From the NCBI RefSeq assembly GCF_022605725.1, contig NC_065550.1, positions 38,099,623 to 38,163,622 on the forward strand: a DNA stretch of 64,000 bases. The letters are read 5' to 3'. Below the pieces are notes generated by a model. It worked only from the letters and a program-made list of their open reading frames with translations, did no database searches and was not told the origin of the DNA. The translations under genes were made by a program, and so were the position numbers. Position 1 is the first letter of the stretch; the number at the start of each line of letters is the position of its first letter. Source of the DNA: Anthonomus grandis grandis. Its lineage: Eukaryota; Arthropoda; Insecta; Coleoptera; Curculionidae. This document shows positions 10,905-23,600 of this stretch, one piece after another.

Positions 10905-13080
10905 GCACTAAAAGAATTTGCAAAATTCTTCTAAGAAAAATATTATATTTTCACTCTTAATAAGTGACAATTTAAAACAAAGGGAAACCCACCAAAATTA
11001 CTTGGAAAAATTGAAAAACAGTCATAACCACCTGGAAGAAACGATCATTTGTTCTAGAAACTTGAAACACATGGAAACCCCAATAGAACTACATGGAAAA
11101 CTAGGAAAACATGATCAAAACTGCTTGGAATAAATAACAATTTATTATAGGACCTTAAAGACTATGAAAATCCAATTAAACTGCTTGGAAAACTAGACAA
11201 AATGACCCCGAATGCCAGGAATAAATGAAGATTTATTTGAGGTGCTTAAGACCAATAACACATTTCTTTAATTGCCTGGAAAATAGAAAAATAAACCCAA
11301 TTTATCTTAAGAAAATAAAAATTTATTCCAGGAACTTGAAGTACATGAAAAACCCATTGAAGTACCTGGAAAACCTGAAAAATTACCCCAATTCCCTGGA
11401 AGAAATGAAAATTTGTTCTAGGAACTTGAAACACATGAAAACCCCAATAGAACTACTTGGAAAACTAGGAAAACATGATCAAAACTGCTTGGAATAAATA
11501 ACAATTTATTATAGGACCTTAAAGACTATGAAAATCCAATTTAACTGCTCGGAAAACTGGAGAAAATGACCCCAAATGCCTGGAATAAATGAAGATTTAT
11601 TTGAGGTGCTTAAGACCAATAACACTTTTCTTTAATTGCCTGGAAAATAGGGAAAAAAGACCCAAATTGTGTGAAGTAAATACAAACTTATTCCAGGAAC
11701 TTAAAGTACATGAAAAACCCATTAAAGTACCTGGAAAACCTGAAAAATTACCCCAATTACCTGAAAGAAATGGAAATTTGTTCTAGGAACTTGAAACACA
11801 TGAAAACTCCATTAGAACTACTTGGAAAACTAGGAAAACATGATCAAAACTGCTTGGAATAAATAACAATTTATTATAGGACCTTAAAGACTATGAAAAT
11901 CTAATTTGACGGCTTGGAAAATTGGACAAAATGACCCCAAATGCCAGGAATAAATGAAGATTTATTTGAGGTGCTTAAGATTAATAAAACACTTCTTTAA
12001 ATGCCTGGAAAATAGAAAAATAAACCCAATTTGTCTTAAGAAAATAAAAATTTATTCCAGGAACTTGAGGCACATGAAAAACCCATTCAAGTACCTGGAA
12101 AACCTGAAAAAATTACCCCAATTCTTTGGAAGAAATGGAAATTTGTTCTAGGAACTTGAAACACACGAAAACCCCATTAGAACTACTTGGAAAACTAGGA
12201 AAACATGATCAAAACTGCTTGGAATAATTAACAATTTATTATAGGACCTTAAAGATTATGAAAATCCAATTTGACGGCTTGGAAAACTGGACAAAATGAC
12301 CCCAAATGCCTGGAATAAATGAAGATTTATTTCAGGTGCTTAAGACCAATAACACATTTCTTTTATTGCCTGGAAAATAGGGAAAAAAGACCCAAATTGT
12401 GTGAAGTAAATAAAAATTATTCCAGGAACATGAAAAACCCATTGAAGTACTATTCCCTGGAAAAAATGGAAATTTATTTTAGTTTTTTTAAATATATAAA
12501 AATCCACTTCAACTGCTTGAAAAATTGGGAAAAATGACTTAAAAATTGCGGGAAATAAAGAAAATGATTCCAGGAGCTTGAAGAACATGAAAAATTCATT
12601 CGACTATTTGGAAAACTAGGAAAATATGATCAAAACTGCCTGGAATAAATTACAATTTATTAAAAGAATTTAAAATAAAGGAAAACCCGCTACAAATGCG
12701 TGGAAAATTGGGAAAAAGACCTAACTGCCTGGAAGAAACGATGATTTAATCTAAGAACTTGAAATACATGAAAAACTCATTTCAACTACCTGGAAAACTG
12801 GTAAAAGAGGACTTCAACTGCCTGGAATTAATGGCAGTTTAATCTAGGAACTTAAAACACATAAAAACTTACTGTCATTGCCTAAAAAATTAAGATAAAT
12901 TTCCCAATTTTTGTAAAAGAAATAAGAATTTATTCCAGGAGTTTAAACCACATGAAAAACTTATTAAACTACTTGGAAAACTAGAAAAACATAATCTACA
13001 CTACCTGCATAAATGATAGTTTATTCTATGAATTTAAAACACATGAAAACCCATTTTCGTTTCCTGGAAAATCATTTACC
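10905..13080 (+). repeat. Satellite array: about 91-bp units in 365-bp higher-order repeat
   Basis: Units read like AACTTGAAACACATGAAAA, then CTACCTGGAAAACTGG, then CTGCCTGGAATAAATGA and AATTTATTCTAGG, spaced about 91 bp. Every fourth unit is more alike: ATGAAGATTTATTT recurs at 11225, 11589, 11954 and 12319 (364-365 bp steps). After about 12400 the order decays and only single units remain. The array lies just upstream (5') of the nine-exon gene. Apparent short open frames are a by-product of the repeat. Confidence 0.92.
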
Positions 13081-14154
13081 ATTTACCAGAGATATTTACC
13101 TAAAAATGAAAAGTTATGAATGAATTTGAGTTAAAAATATTTCACTGTATAGTAAATGGAATTTCTTAAAACGATTTTAAACATTTTTAGTACGTCCTAT
13201 TTTAATACACGTAATCCGGCAATGGAGAACTTTAAATTGAAACAAGATGCCCTATAATAGATAAAAGAAACTCCGACTCTGTAACGAAGCTGATGCGGTC
13301 GGTTATATTTCAAAAGTTTCGAGCGGTGCTTTCTTAAATTAAATTTTAATTTAAAAAGTCGGTTTACTGATCGAATGGAGTATATTAAGTTGGTAACAAA
13401 CGTTCGTTCGGTTAAGGGTGATTTTATGAACGGAAACAACAAACAAACAAACATAAAAAAAGGGCGTCCCCGGTTGGAAAAAGGACATTATTGGGAATTA
13501 CCGCAATAATCCCGAAAACGATCCCGACTAATGGTCCGGCGAACCGCTAATAAGGAAACGATACACCGCATTTGACAGGAATTTAGTTTGATTTATCGTG
13601 GGGAATTTTGGTCGGGACCGGTCGTTATTTTTGACCGCAGTAGACCATCCACCTAATGGCCAAACCGATAACGGCAAATAAAAACTGTTTTGTACCTTAC
13701 ACCTTCGTATTAAAATAGCAATTTTATAGTATTGTCATGGTTCAAAATTTCGCAAGAAATTTAGCTTTCTATGATGAAGTTGAGTGTTTTTAGTTTTAAC
13801 GCAGACAAACCAACCGTATTTAAGATATACTTAAGTTGTTTGCAAAAAATGGGGAAGAGAAGAAGAATTTGTTAGAAAAATTACTTAAGTGACGAAAAAG
13901 CAAAAATCCTTAAGGCTCTGGAGGCGATTTTTCTAGCTTTTCCATAAGAAGCCATGCTAATTTTCTCATTGCCATTTGACCGACCTTAGAACATTGAAAG
14001 GCTAGAATTAGCATTGCCATAGAACTATGGGCAATTTGTTTACTTGCAACATCTCTGATGCAATGATGCCAAATGCTAATGTAGAAATGGCAAAAAAAAA
14101 CACAGCCGCAAAACGAATATTCAAACTTAAATGAATGTAGATATTACAGAAAAG
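13081..14154. other. Non-repeat intergenic DNA
   Basis: Between the satellite array and the LINE lies about 1 kb of more mixed composition, notably GC-richer at 13460-13680. No splice-consistent exon or known element is visible. A regulatory region is possible but not supported by any specific motif. Confidence 0.4.
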
Positions 14155-14671
14155 ATAATAATAATAATAAGACTTTTATTAATCACCAGAAAAAAATAAA
14201 AAATTACAATTCTGTTATAAACCAAATGCATATCACATCTTGAATAGTTCGTTCTTTACAAAGAGCACATTTAATGTGTATTGAAACATATAAAAAATAT
14301 CTATAGAACTTAAATTTTATACAAATACATATAAAATTCCAGAAGGTGACTAATAGGCCGTGTTTTCAGACTTCCAGGGAACAACCCCTGCGAGATTCCC
14401 TGAATTCTGTTGAGGCCTTATATATATTTAATAATTATAAATTATAAATGACACTTATAAATAATAAACAAAAGCATTTTCCCAGTTAAAGAAAAAAAGA
14501 AGAAAGTTAATACAACACGAATAAAAAGCATACTGATGGGATAAGGAGAGAATAGGAAAAGGAACTGGAATTGGACAAGGAAAAGGTCGGCACATATAAA
14601 TAATTCGATTTTATAATTTAAAAATAAAAATAAAAAACAATTTTTTATTATAAATACTTATAAGTAATTTG

Positions 14672-15460
14672 TTATTGATTTATTAGAATTAGTTTAGTTT
14701 TCATCTTAAAAATTTTTTCTGACATGGTAAAATCATTTATACAATATTTGTTAGTATAGTGTGCTATTAAGTAAGAAAACGATCTCTTAAAAAATTCTTT
14801 ATTGTATGAAGGAATAGTTAATAATTGTTTTCTTCTAATATTCAAGTTGTGCACGTCAGTCCGATATCTAACTTTTCGATGTAAATATGAAGGAATCCTT
14901 GACTTAAGAATTTTGAAAAAGAAGCAAATAAGATGCAACACTCTACGATTGTACATATTTAACCACCCCGCAACCTTTAGCTTATGTGAAATATGTTCTC
15001 TCCTTCTTATGCCATATACAAACCTAAGACAGGAATTCTGAAGTTTTTGTATTCTATATGAGTCAGAAGAATCAAGGCAAGGACCATAGATGGTGTCACA
15101 AAAATTTAATTGGGATAGTACCAATATTTCACAAAGCATTTTTCTTATAGGCAAATTTAGGTAATCCCTTTGCGAAAAAATCATTTTTAGTGCGGAGTAC
15201 CCACTTTTCATTTTAAGAGTAACATGATCCTTAAATCTTAGTTTGTAATCCATTAAAAGTCCAAGATTCTCAGCAGAATTTTTAAAAGTTATGTTGTCAT
15301 TATTAATGTAAAGTTGCAAGTTATTTAAAATATTTGTTCGTTTATTATCACTACAAAAAAGAATGGCTGTGGACTTATTGGGATTAACTTTTAAAAGTAA
15401 CTTTTGCGTTTCTATAAATAAATTGTTAAGGTCTTCATTAATTTTTATATTAGCCTGCCA
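14672..15460 (-). pseudogene. LINE reverse transcriptase, C-terminal part
   Basis: The 14672-15319 frame carries AENLGLLMDYKLRFKDHV, MLCEILVLSQLNFCDTIYGP and YRIQKLQNSCLRFVYGI, the usual tail of jockey/CR1-like reverse transcriptases. It ends at a stop just before 14672. The same frame continues upstream to about 15460 (QKLLLKVNPNKSTAILFCS), so this is the continuation of the upstream polymerase after a deletion. Not translatable as part of an intact protein. Confidence 0.88.
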
Positions 15461-15504
15461 AACATCAGTATCTTTAAAAGAGAAATAGACATAGAAATGC
15501 TACC

Positions 15505-17277
15505 CTACGGAACACCGCTGACTACGTCTAGAAACCCCGATTCATTATCATTCAAAATCACCCGCTGTTTACGATCTGACAAAAAAGAAGATATTAAAGT
15601 TACAGCCGACTCACAAAATCCCACATAATGCAAAATTGATAAAAGTATCTGATGATTAACCATATCGAAAGCTTTAGTAAAATCTAGTAAAATTAATACG
15701 GTTGCTTGACTATTATCAAGGGCTCTAAATATATCATCAGACACTTGAGCCAACGCGGTGGCACAGCTATACCCTTTACGGAAGCCAGATTGATATTCAG
15801 GAATCAAATTATTATTCTTTAAATAGTCCAATATCTGTTGCTCCATAATTTTCTCCATTACTTTAGAAAAAACAGAAAGAACGGAGACTGATCGAAGATT
15901 GTCAAATTCAGTTGGATTTTTTATTTTTGGTATAGGAATAATATTGGCTTGCTTCCATTTTTTTGGAAAGTAGTTTTCCTCTAAACAAATATTTATTAAA
16001 TGACATAATGGATTAATAATAGCAGGGCAACAAAGTAAGATAAGAGTTATGTTTAAGTTATCGACCCCAAATGCTTTGCTTTTTATAGTTTTTAAAATGT
16101 TTACGATTAAGTCTTGAGTTATTAGGTTAAACTTAAATTCATTTGCGACAACTTTATGTTCTTTAAAATATTTAACATAATTAGCATCAACAATATTGTT
16201 ATTATTATTGCCATTCGTAAAAAAAGTATTAAGTTCTTCAACATTCTGTAGAAAAATTGGAAGTTGTTTTTTATTTTTCTGTGAAACACCAATTTTTTTC
16301 AATTCTTGCCAAACTTCTTTATTTTTACAAGTACTAAACTTATATTCAAGGTAAGCTTTTTTCTCTGCTCTTATTGCGCTTGTTGTTATATTTCTATACT
16401 GCTTATAGATGTTCCAGTCCTCTCGCTCTTTAGTGATTCTAAATTTATTTAATGCCCTATTGCGCAGTCTTTGCATTAATCTAATATTAGCCGTAATCCA
16501 TGGACTGTAAGGTTTATTTTTATTTTTAACTTTAATTAAGGGAGCATGTATATCCATAATATTATGTAATGACTCCGTGAAAAAGTCAACTTTGGAGTCT
16601 ATATCTCTCATATCATACATAGTATGCCAGGGAATCAATTCGACCAAATCGGCCTGCAATTGCTCGTAATTTATATCATTTAAATTTCTATATACAAAAT
16701 TAATAGTCTGCGGTTCTGGAACATCCAAATTGGCAGTACAATAAACAAGCATGTGATCAGATACACCCACATCCCTAACGCCGCAATCTTGGATAGACTC
16801 ATGATTAGAGAAAATTAGGTCTATCAGAGACATCGTTATATCTGACACTCTTGTAGGATCAATGATCAATTGCTTCAAACCATAAACCTCAGTTATTTCA
16901 AGCAAAGGTAAGTTCGAATTCAGACCCAAAACATTAATGTTAAAATCTCCCAGCAAAAATATACAATCATAAACAACATAAAAGTTCTCTAAAATATTAT
17001 CTAAATTTGAGTAAAACAAATTAAGGTCACCTTTAGGAGGGCGATATATATTACCAATAAGAATCTTTTTATTATTTAGCTTTACTTCAATCCAAATTTG
17101 TTCTAAATACATATTCGACTCACTAATTATTATGCGAAATTCAAAAATATTTTTAATAAACACTGCGACGCCACCACCTCTGCCCAATCGATCCTGTCTG
17201 ACAATACTATAGTTAGGTATATGTACAACTTCGTCGTTAATATCAGTATGTAACCATGTCTCCGAAACACCAATCAT
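15505..17277 (-). pseudogene. LINE ORF2: endonuclease plus N-terminal reverse transcriptase
   Basis: The frame of 590 codons starts inside the AP-type endonuclease. Motifs seen in order: IGVSETWLH, GRGGGVAVFI, IGNIYRPP, LLGDFNINV (catalytic Asp/Asn) and VSDHMLVYC (catalytic SDH). The reverse transcriptase follows: QANIIPIPK, LRSVSVLSVFSKVMEKIM, SGFRKGYSC, LLDFTKAFDMVNH (first catalytic Asp) and VVSGVP. The stop falls exactly where the conserved Gln of GVPQGS should be, so CAG has become TAG; GSI follows in frame. The YADD/FADD box is absent downstream. Confidence 0.93.
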
Positions 17278-17355
17278 ATCATGGTTGGTTTTAGGGCGTC
17301 CACATTAAATCTTGAGTTACTTATTTTATTGGGTCAACACGTCACTTTAAATCTT

Positions 17356-17370
17356 CACACACACACACAC
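17356..17370. repeat. (CA)n microsatellite
   Basis: A short run of CA dinucleotides just upstream of the 5' limit of the dead LINE and downstream of the CUB gene. Confidence 0.8.
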
Positions 17371-17601
17371 TCGTACCGAACAAAAAAAAAAGCATTCGAG
17401 CATCAATTAAATCGATTCGACTGCTGTTTCCAAGCTGCCAGTCATACAAAAAGACGTTGATGAATCACCTCTCACTTGAACTGGAACATGGATCCCTTTG
17501 CCCTATCGAACTGGCACCAATTTGCTTTTGCCTTCGTATAAAATCGATTTTCGCCTCTCGGAGAGGGTGAGAAAAACCACAATTTCTTTCTTAAAATTAA
17601 T

Positions 17602-17607
17602 TTTATT
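17602..17607 (-). terminator. Poly(A) signal overlapping the CUB-gene stop codon
   Basis: On the minus strand the last codon and stop read TTT TAA followed by TAAAA, so AATAAA occupies 17607-17602 and shares two bases with the stop at 17608-17606. No other AATAAA is seen in the next 60 bases. It is a candidate signal; a very short 3' UTR would follow. Confidence 0.5.
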
Positions 17608-20600
17608 AAAAATTGTTATTTAACGGGCAACTATTGGCCGCTTGTAGTTCGTAATTCAGTACGAAACCTCGATTTTCTAATGTGGGGGCGACGTACTGCG
17701 AGGTGTCCATCGACTTGAAGTTGACGTAAAGCGGTCCAGGAACCAGACCTGCAATATTAAAAAGGTATTTTAACAATTCTACAAAATGTGTAAATGGCAT
17801 TAAAAGCATTGTATAATTCAGCTGTGCATAGTGAAAATGGTTTTTATAGACTGTCGTTTACTTGTTATTATGCAAATAAAGACGTGTTGATGTGCCTACA
17901 TTGCTTAAAAGCATCAAATAAATAGCTGTTGTTATATACCTTATCCAAATTAAATCCTAAAATATTACATAAAATAACACTTTTAGTGCCTGTATACTTA
18001 CTATAAAATGGTTGATCAGTTCCAGAACAAACTGTACCAGCGCCGGCGCTACTTAAACTGGTCTCTGAAAAGTATTCCGGAATAAAGAGGTAGTGATAGC
18101 ATATATCCTTGTCGCTCCTCAGGACGTTAAAGTAAGTAGGCGTAAACCTTAAAAAAATAATAAAATTTACCTTCTGTATGTTTTTTTGTTTGTTTTCTAG
18201 TTACTTACTTGATCCCACAAACGTTATTGGGCCTTTTAAAGGCAATACTATAATGCTCCAAGTAAGGATAACTGGTGGCCTCCTCACTTTTAAGGGGCGC
18301 GGTCGTATCCAAACCAAACGATCTGATCTCGCCGTGTGTTTCGGTGTAGTATTGTATCGCACCCTGAGGAGCTACAATAATTTTTGTCTTATAAATTTTC
18401 AGCTATATTCAAGTAAATACTACTCCTCACCTAACGCGCTAAAATCTTCATTAACATGCTCGATTTCGGCATATTTGGAAAAATCGAACTTATGTCTCTT
18501 CACGGGACATTCCAGTTGGGTAAACTTGATTTTCCAAGTGGGTTTCGGTAGGTTCTTGTAATCCTCACTCAAACGATTCGCGATGCTTATGTCGAGACTT
18601 ACTGTGCTGCGTGGTTCAGTGGGGGTGTTTAAATGAATATACACTGGAAAATTAAGGGTTTGTTGTTAAAAATAAAAATAGTGGGGTAAAGAAATGATTT
18701 TTAAATTATAAGAGCATTTAGTTTTAGATCTCACTGAATTCGTTGCTTTCCTTGGAAAAAATGGGCATTCTGTGTATGTTTTTGGCTGTATAATTTTTTT
18801 TATTAATATCAAAAAAATTTCGATTTTTGACATTTTTTTAATGTTTAACAATTAAAAAGATCAAAAATATAAAAAAACGATAAAATTACAGAGAAAGCGC
18901 CAATAGTTTTCCTGTAATCCGTTGTCGAAGTTAAGGATTTTTCGTTTGCTGCTATACATCTTAAGATGTACCTATTCTTGTCTTGTCACAATTTTTTCCT
19001 TCAAATTGACTTGATACACTTGATTTGAGCAAAATGACGGTAATGAAGGCATTTTTTCTCTTTTGCAAAAAGCGATTGAATTCCTGGAAAAATTTGTTGG
19101 TTTTTTTTTTCCAGAAACTTGATATACTCGCGTTTTTTAGATATTGTAGAAGTACCTCAAAAATCTGGAAAAAAAGCTAACACGTTTTTGTTCCAACAGA
19201 CATAAAAAAATTATAAAATAATATTTGATAAATTATTGAGATTGGAGACTGCAGAAATACCTGGAAATAATTAATTTTTCCCTTACAGGAAGGGAGATTT
19301 AATAATAAAAATAATAATTTTTAAATATTTTTTTACGTCTTCCAGGCAGTTGACATATTTCAGTTTTTTTAGGCAAAATTAAATTCAGTTCCAGGCAGTT
19401 GAATATATTTTATACATTAACTGCCTGGAATAGTATAATTCAAGCTTTCCAGAATTTATTCAATTATGGTGGTGTATTATTTGCCCGCTAAAATTAGTAA
19501 TTTTTGAGTAAAGTAAATTATGATTTTAATGCTTGAGGAACCATTTAAGTGCCTGCAAAAGACGCTTTAATGCCTAGAAAATATTGTTTTTCCCTTCTAG
19601 TTTATAAAATTAATACCTGCAAAGCTGCGCAAATATACAAAAAATCCCACCTATAGGGATAAACATTTTTTTAAATTTAAAATATTTGAGCTTTTTTCAG
19701 GCAAAATTAAATGAAAGGAAAAAAGAGACGATACTCGTATATTTTATACATCAACTGCCTGGAATAATGCAATTGAAATTTTCCAGCCTGAAATGAAATA
19801 AATTAGGACTTTTCCAGGCAGTTAATTGTTAAGTATTTTTGACCTGACAAATGAGTAAATGTGTATTAAAAAAAATGCTTTAAAGCACCTTGAAGTGCCT
19901 GAAATACTGTTTAAGCAAAAAAAAAAAAGAAAATTAAAAAGTAAAGAAAAATCGCTGTTTTTAGGGAGAGAAACACAAAAAGGAATTCTTCCAGGCAGTT
20001 GAAATATTCGAGTTTTTTCCAGGCAAAATTAAATGCAGTTCCAGGCAGTTGAATTTGTTTTTTACATAAATTAGCTAATTTCAAAATTAATGTTTTTTTA
20101 CCTAAAATTTAGGTGTTTCAGGCAATTATTGGTAATTATTGACTATTTTTTTCTCTTAAATGTTTGAAAAATCGTTTCAGTGACTGCAAAAACTGTTTGT
20201 TTATTAGAGAAGCTTTTAATACTTGAAAAAAATATTTTTGCCTTCTAGGCCAAATATCGAAAAAAAAAATTTAAATGCCTGAAAATGCTTAGTTTTTTCT
20301 TGAAGGTTTTTCAGGCAAAATTAAAAGGAGTTCCAGCCACTTGAGTTTATTTCATAAAAAAACTACTTTAAACAACAAATTGAAATTATCAGCTAATGAT
20401 TAAAATGCCTGAAAAGGACGTTTAGATGTCTGGAAAAAAGTGTTTTTTTGTCTCCCAGGCAGAAAAAAATGAGAAAATTAATTTTTTTTAGACCTGAAAA
20501 AGTGCTCCAATATTTTTAAAAAATTCGTTATTTTAGGTTGTTCCAAGCAGTTGAGACATTCGTGTTTTTTTCCAGTAACATTAAAAGGAGTTCCAGGCAG

Positions 20601-23600
20601 TTGAATATGTTTCATTCATAGACTGCCTAGAATAACACAATTAAATATTGTTATCCAGCCTTAAATTTATTAAATTGAATGTTTTTCTGGCAGTTAATTA
20701 TTAGGTATCTTTGGCCTGATAAATGAGTAAATATGTATTAAAAAAAATGCTTTAAAGCACCTTGAAGTGCCTGAAAAACTGTTTCAGAAAAAAAAAAGAA
20801 AAGTAAAGAAAAATCGCTTTTTTTAGGGAGAGGAACAAAAAAAAAATCTTCCAGGCAGTTGAAATATTTGAATTTTTTCCAGGCAAAATTAAATGCAGTT
20901 CCAGGCAGTGGAATTTGTTTTTTACATAAGTTGCCTAGAATTTTAAAATTAAATTTGTTCAACCTAAAATTTAAGCGTTTCAGGCAATTAATGTTAATTA
21001 TTGATTATTTGTGTTATAAAGTGCCTGAAAAAGACGTTTAGATGTCTGGAAAGATATGAGAAAATTTTTTTTTTAAACCTAAAAAAGTGCTAAAATATTT
21101 TGGAAAAAATTCTTCTTTTTAGGTTGTTGAAATACTCGTGTTTTTTTTTTTTTGTAACATTAAAAGAAGTTCCAGGCAGTTAAATATGTTTTATTCATAG
21201 ACTGCCTAGAATAATACAATTAAATAATGTTTCCCAGCCTAAAATTTATTGAATTTTCAGGCAGTTAAAGTCAATTATTTAGTATTTTTTACTAGGGCAA
21301 ATCAGCGAATATTTAATAAAAAAAATGCATTTCAAAGACTTTTAAATTACTTTAAACCTGTTTAAGTACCTGGACAAGGCGTTTTAATACATGGATTTTT
21401 TAAAATTTTTGTCTTCCTGATATTTTAAAAAAACCCCTTTTTTTTTAAACAACGAAAAAAATGATTTTTTCCAGGCATTTGGTATTCAACACTGTGGTAA
21501 CACAACAGTAAATTTTCAGTTAAATTTTTTTTTTTAAGGCATTAAAAAATGCCTGAAAAATCATTACTAATTAAGCTTTTTTAGAATTCATAAATTCTAG
21601 GCTCTATAGTATAATTGAAATATAATAAAATAATTGGTTTTTCAGGCACTTGTAAGTATTTGCTTACTCAACTGCCTTGAATAAGCCCAATTATTTTTTC
21701 TTTTAAAAAGGAGTTCCAGGCAGTTGAATATGTTTCATTCATAGACTGCCTAGAATAACACAATTAAATATTGTTATCCAGCCTTAAATTTATTAAATTG
21801 AATGTTTTTCTGGCAGTTAATTATTAGGTATCTTTGGCCTGATAAATGAGTAAATATGTATTAAAAAAAATGCTTTAAAGCACCTTGAAGTGCCTGAAAA
21901 ACTGTTTCAGAAAAAAAAAAGAAAAGTAAAGAAAAATCGCTCTTTTTAGGGAGAGGAACAAAAAAAAATTCTTCCAGGCAGTTGAAATATTTGAGTTCTT
22001 TCCAGGCAAAATTAAATGCAGTTCCAGGCAGTGGAATTTGTTTTTTACATAAGTTGCCTAGAATTTTAAAATTAAATTTGTTCAACCTAAAATTTAAGCG
22101 TTTCAGGCAATTAATGTTAATTATTGATTATTTGTGTTATAAAGTGCCTGAAAAAGACGTTTAGATGTCTGGAAAGATATGAGAAAATTATTTTTTTTAA
22201 ACCTAAAAATGTGCTAAAATATTTTGGAAAAAATTCTTCTTTTTAGGTTGTTGAAATACTCGTGTTTTTTTTTTAAGTAAGATTAAAAGGAGTTCCAGGC
22301 AGTTCAATATGTTTTATTTATAGACTGTCTAGAATAATACAATTAAATAATGTTTCCCAGCCTAAAATTTATTGAATTTTCAGGCAGTTAAAGTCAATTA
22401 TTTAGTATTTTTTACTAGGACAAATCAGTGAATATTTAATTAAAAAAATGCGTTTGGAATATTTTTAAATTACTCTAAATCCGTTTAAGTGCTTGGACAA
22501 GGCGTTTTAATACATGGATTTTTTAAAATTTTTGTCTTCCTGATATTTTAAAAAAACCCCTTTTTTTTAAAACAACGAAAAAAATGATTTCTTCCAGGCA
22601 TTTTCTTCCAGGTATTCAACACTGTGGTAACACAACAGTAAATTTCCGGTTAAATTTTTTTTTTAAGACATTAAAAAATGCCTGAAAAATCATTTCAGTG
22701 CTTAAACAAGACGTGTAAATGCCTGAAAATTTTATTACTAACCTACTAGTTAAGCTTTTTTAGAATTAAATTCTAGGCTATATAATATAATTGAAATATA
22801 ATAAAATAATTGGTTTTTCAGGCACTTGTAAGTATTTGCTTACTCAACTGCCTTGAATAAGCCCAATTATTTTTTTCTTTAGCCTATAATATAAACATTT
22901 AATTTTTTTTAGGCATGCTATCTTAATTGTTTAGAAATGCATCAATATTAAATTTAAAATTCTCTTTTAAGTAACAGAACTGAAATAATATATATTTTTT
23001 GCAGCAGTTTTTAATTTCCTTTAAGTAGTGGCATGTGTTCAGCATATAAACTGCCTAAAATAATTAGGAGCCAATTGAAATATTTCCAGGCAGTTTATAG
23101 TCTATTTTCACTATTTTTGTTCCTTAACTAACTGAATTTAAAAAAAATGGTCATTTGTCATGGTCTTATCCTACATATCTAGATAGAAACGTGACCTATT
23201 GAACAAATGTACACAATTTAAGTGTAAGAAATATTGACTCTTTCATAATAAAGAACTTAAAAAAAAGTAATTTTCGTACGTAATAGTTCTTTTTATAAAT
23301 AAATTTAAAATATTAGACTGCGATGTCCGAGGACGCATTTAAAGAAAAATTTAAGCGGTATTTGTTCAACGCATACATTTACTCCTTCTAAATTACGTGT
23401 AAATACTAAAAAAAATTAAAGTTTTAGAATTTAAAATAGATATTATAGTTTAACCTTCTTCTCTGTTTTTCCTATTACATTTCTCTTTTAGGTATATGTT
23501 TCTCTTAATTTTTTTGCCTACGATTTTTAATTTTAAGGCCTCATCCCATTGGTCACTTATTTCGATTACTGCTATGTATGTAGGGATAAATTTATTTTTA

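Larger units (their letters stand above)
14155..17340 (-). mobile_element. Near-full-length but dead LINE (jockey-like)
   Basis: A minus-strand non-LTR retrotransposon with endonuclease, reverse transcriptase, C-terminal part and an AT-rich 3' UTR ending in (TTA)n at about 14155-14170. The coding part is broken: a frameshift just before 17277, a nonsense codon at 15505-15507, and loss of the catalytic box between about 15490 and 15470. The 5' end seems truncated near 17340, and no ORF1 is visible. It lies downstream of the CUB gene, in the same orientation as both minus-strand genes. Confidence 0.9.

Noticed and set aside
10918..12588. Several 60-90-codon open frames with similar sequences on both strands
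   Set aside because: They recur with the 365-bp repeat and are by-products of its AT-rich units.
10905..13080. CRISPR-like look of short conserved cores with variable spacers
   Set aside because: The DNA is eukaryotic, cores are imperfect, spacers are themselves repeated and no cas genes exist.
18178..18561. 127-codon plus-strand open frame
   Set aside because: It covers exons and an intron of the minus-strand CUB gene in antisense.
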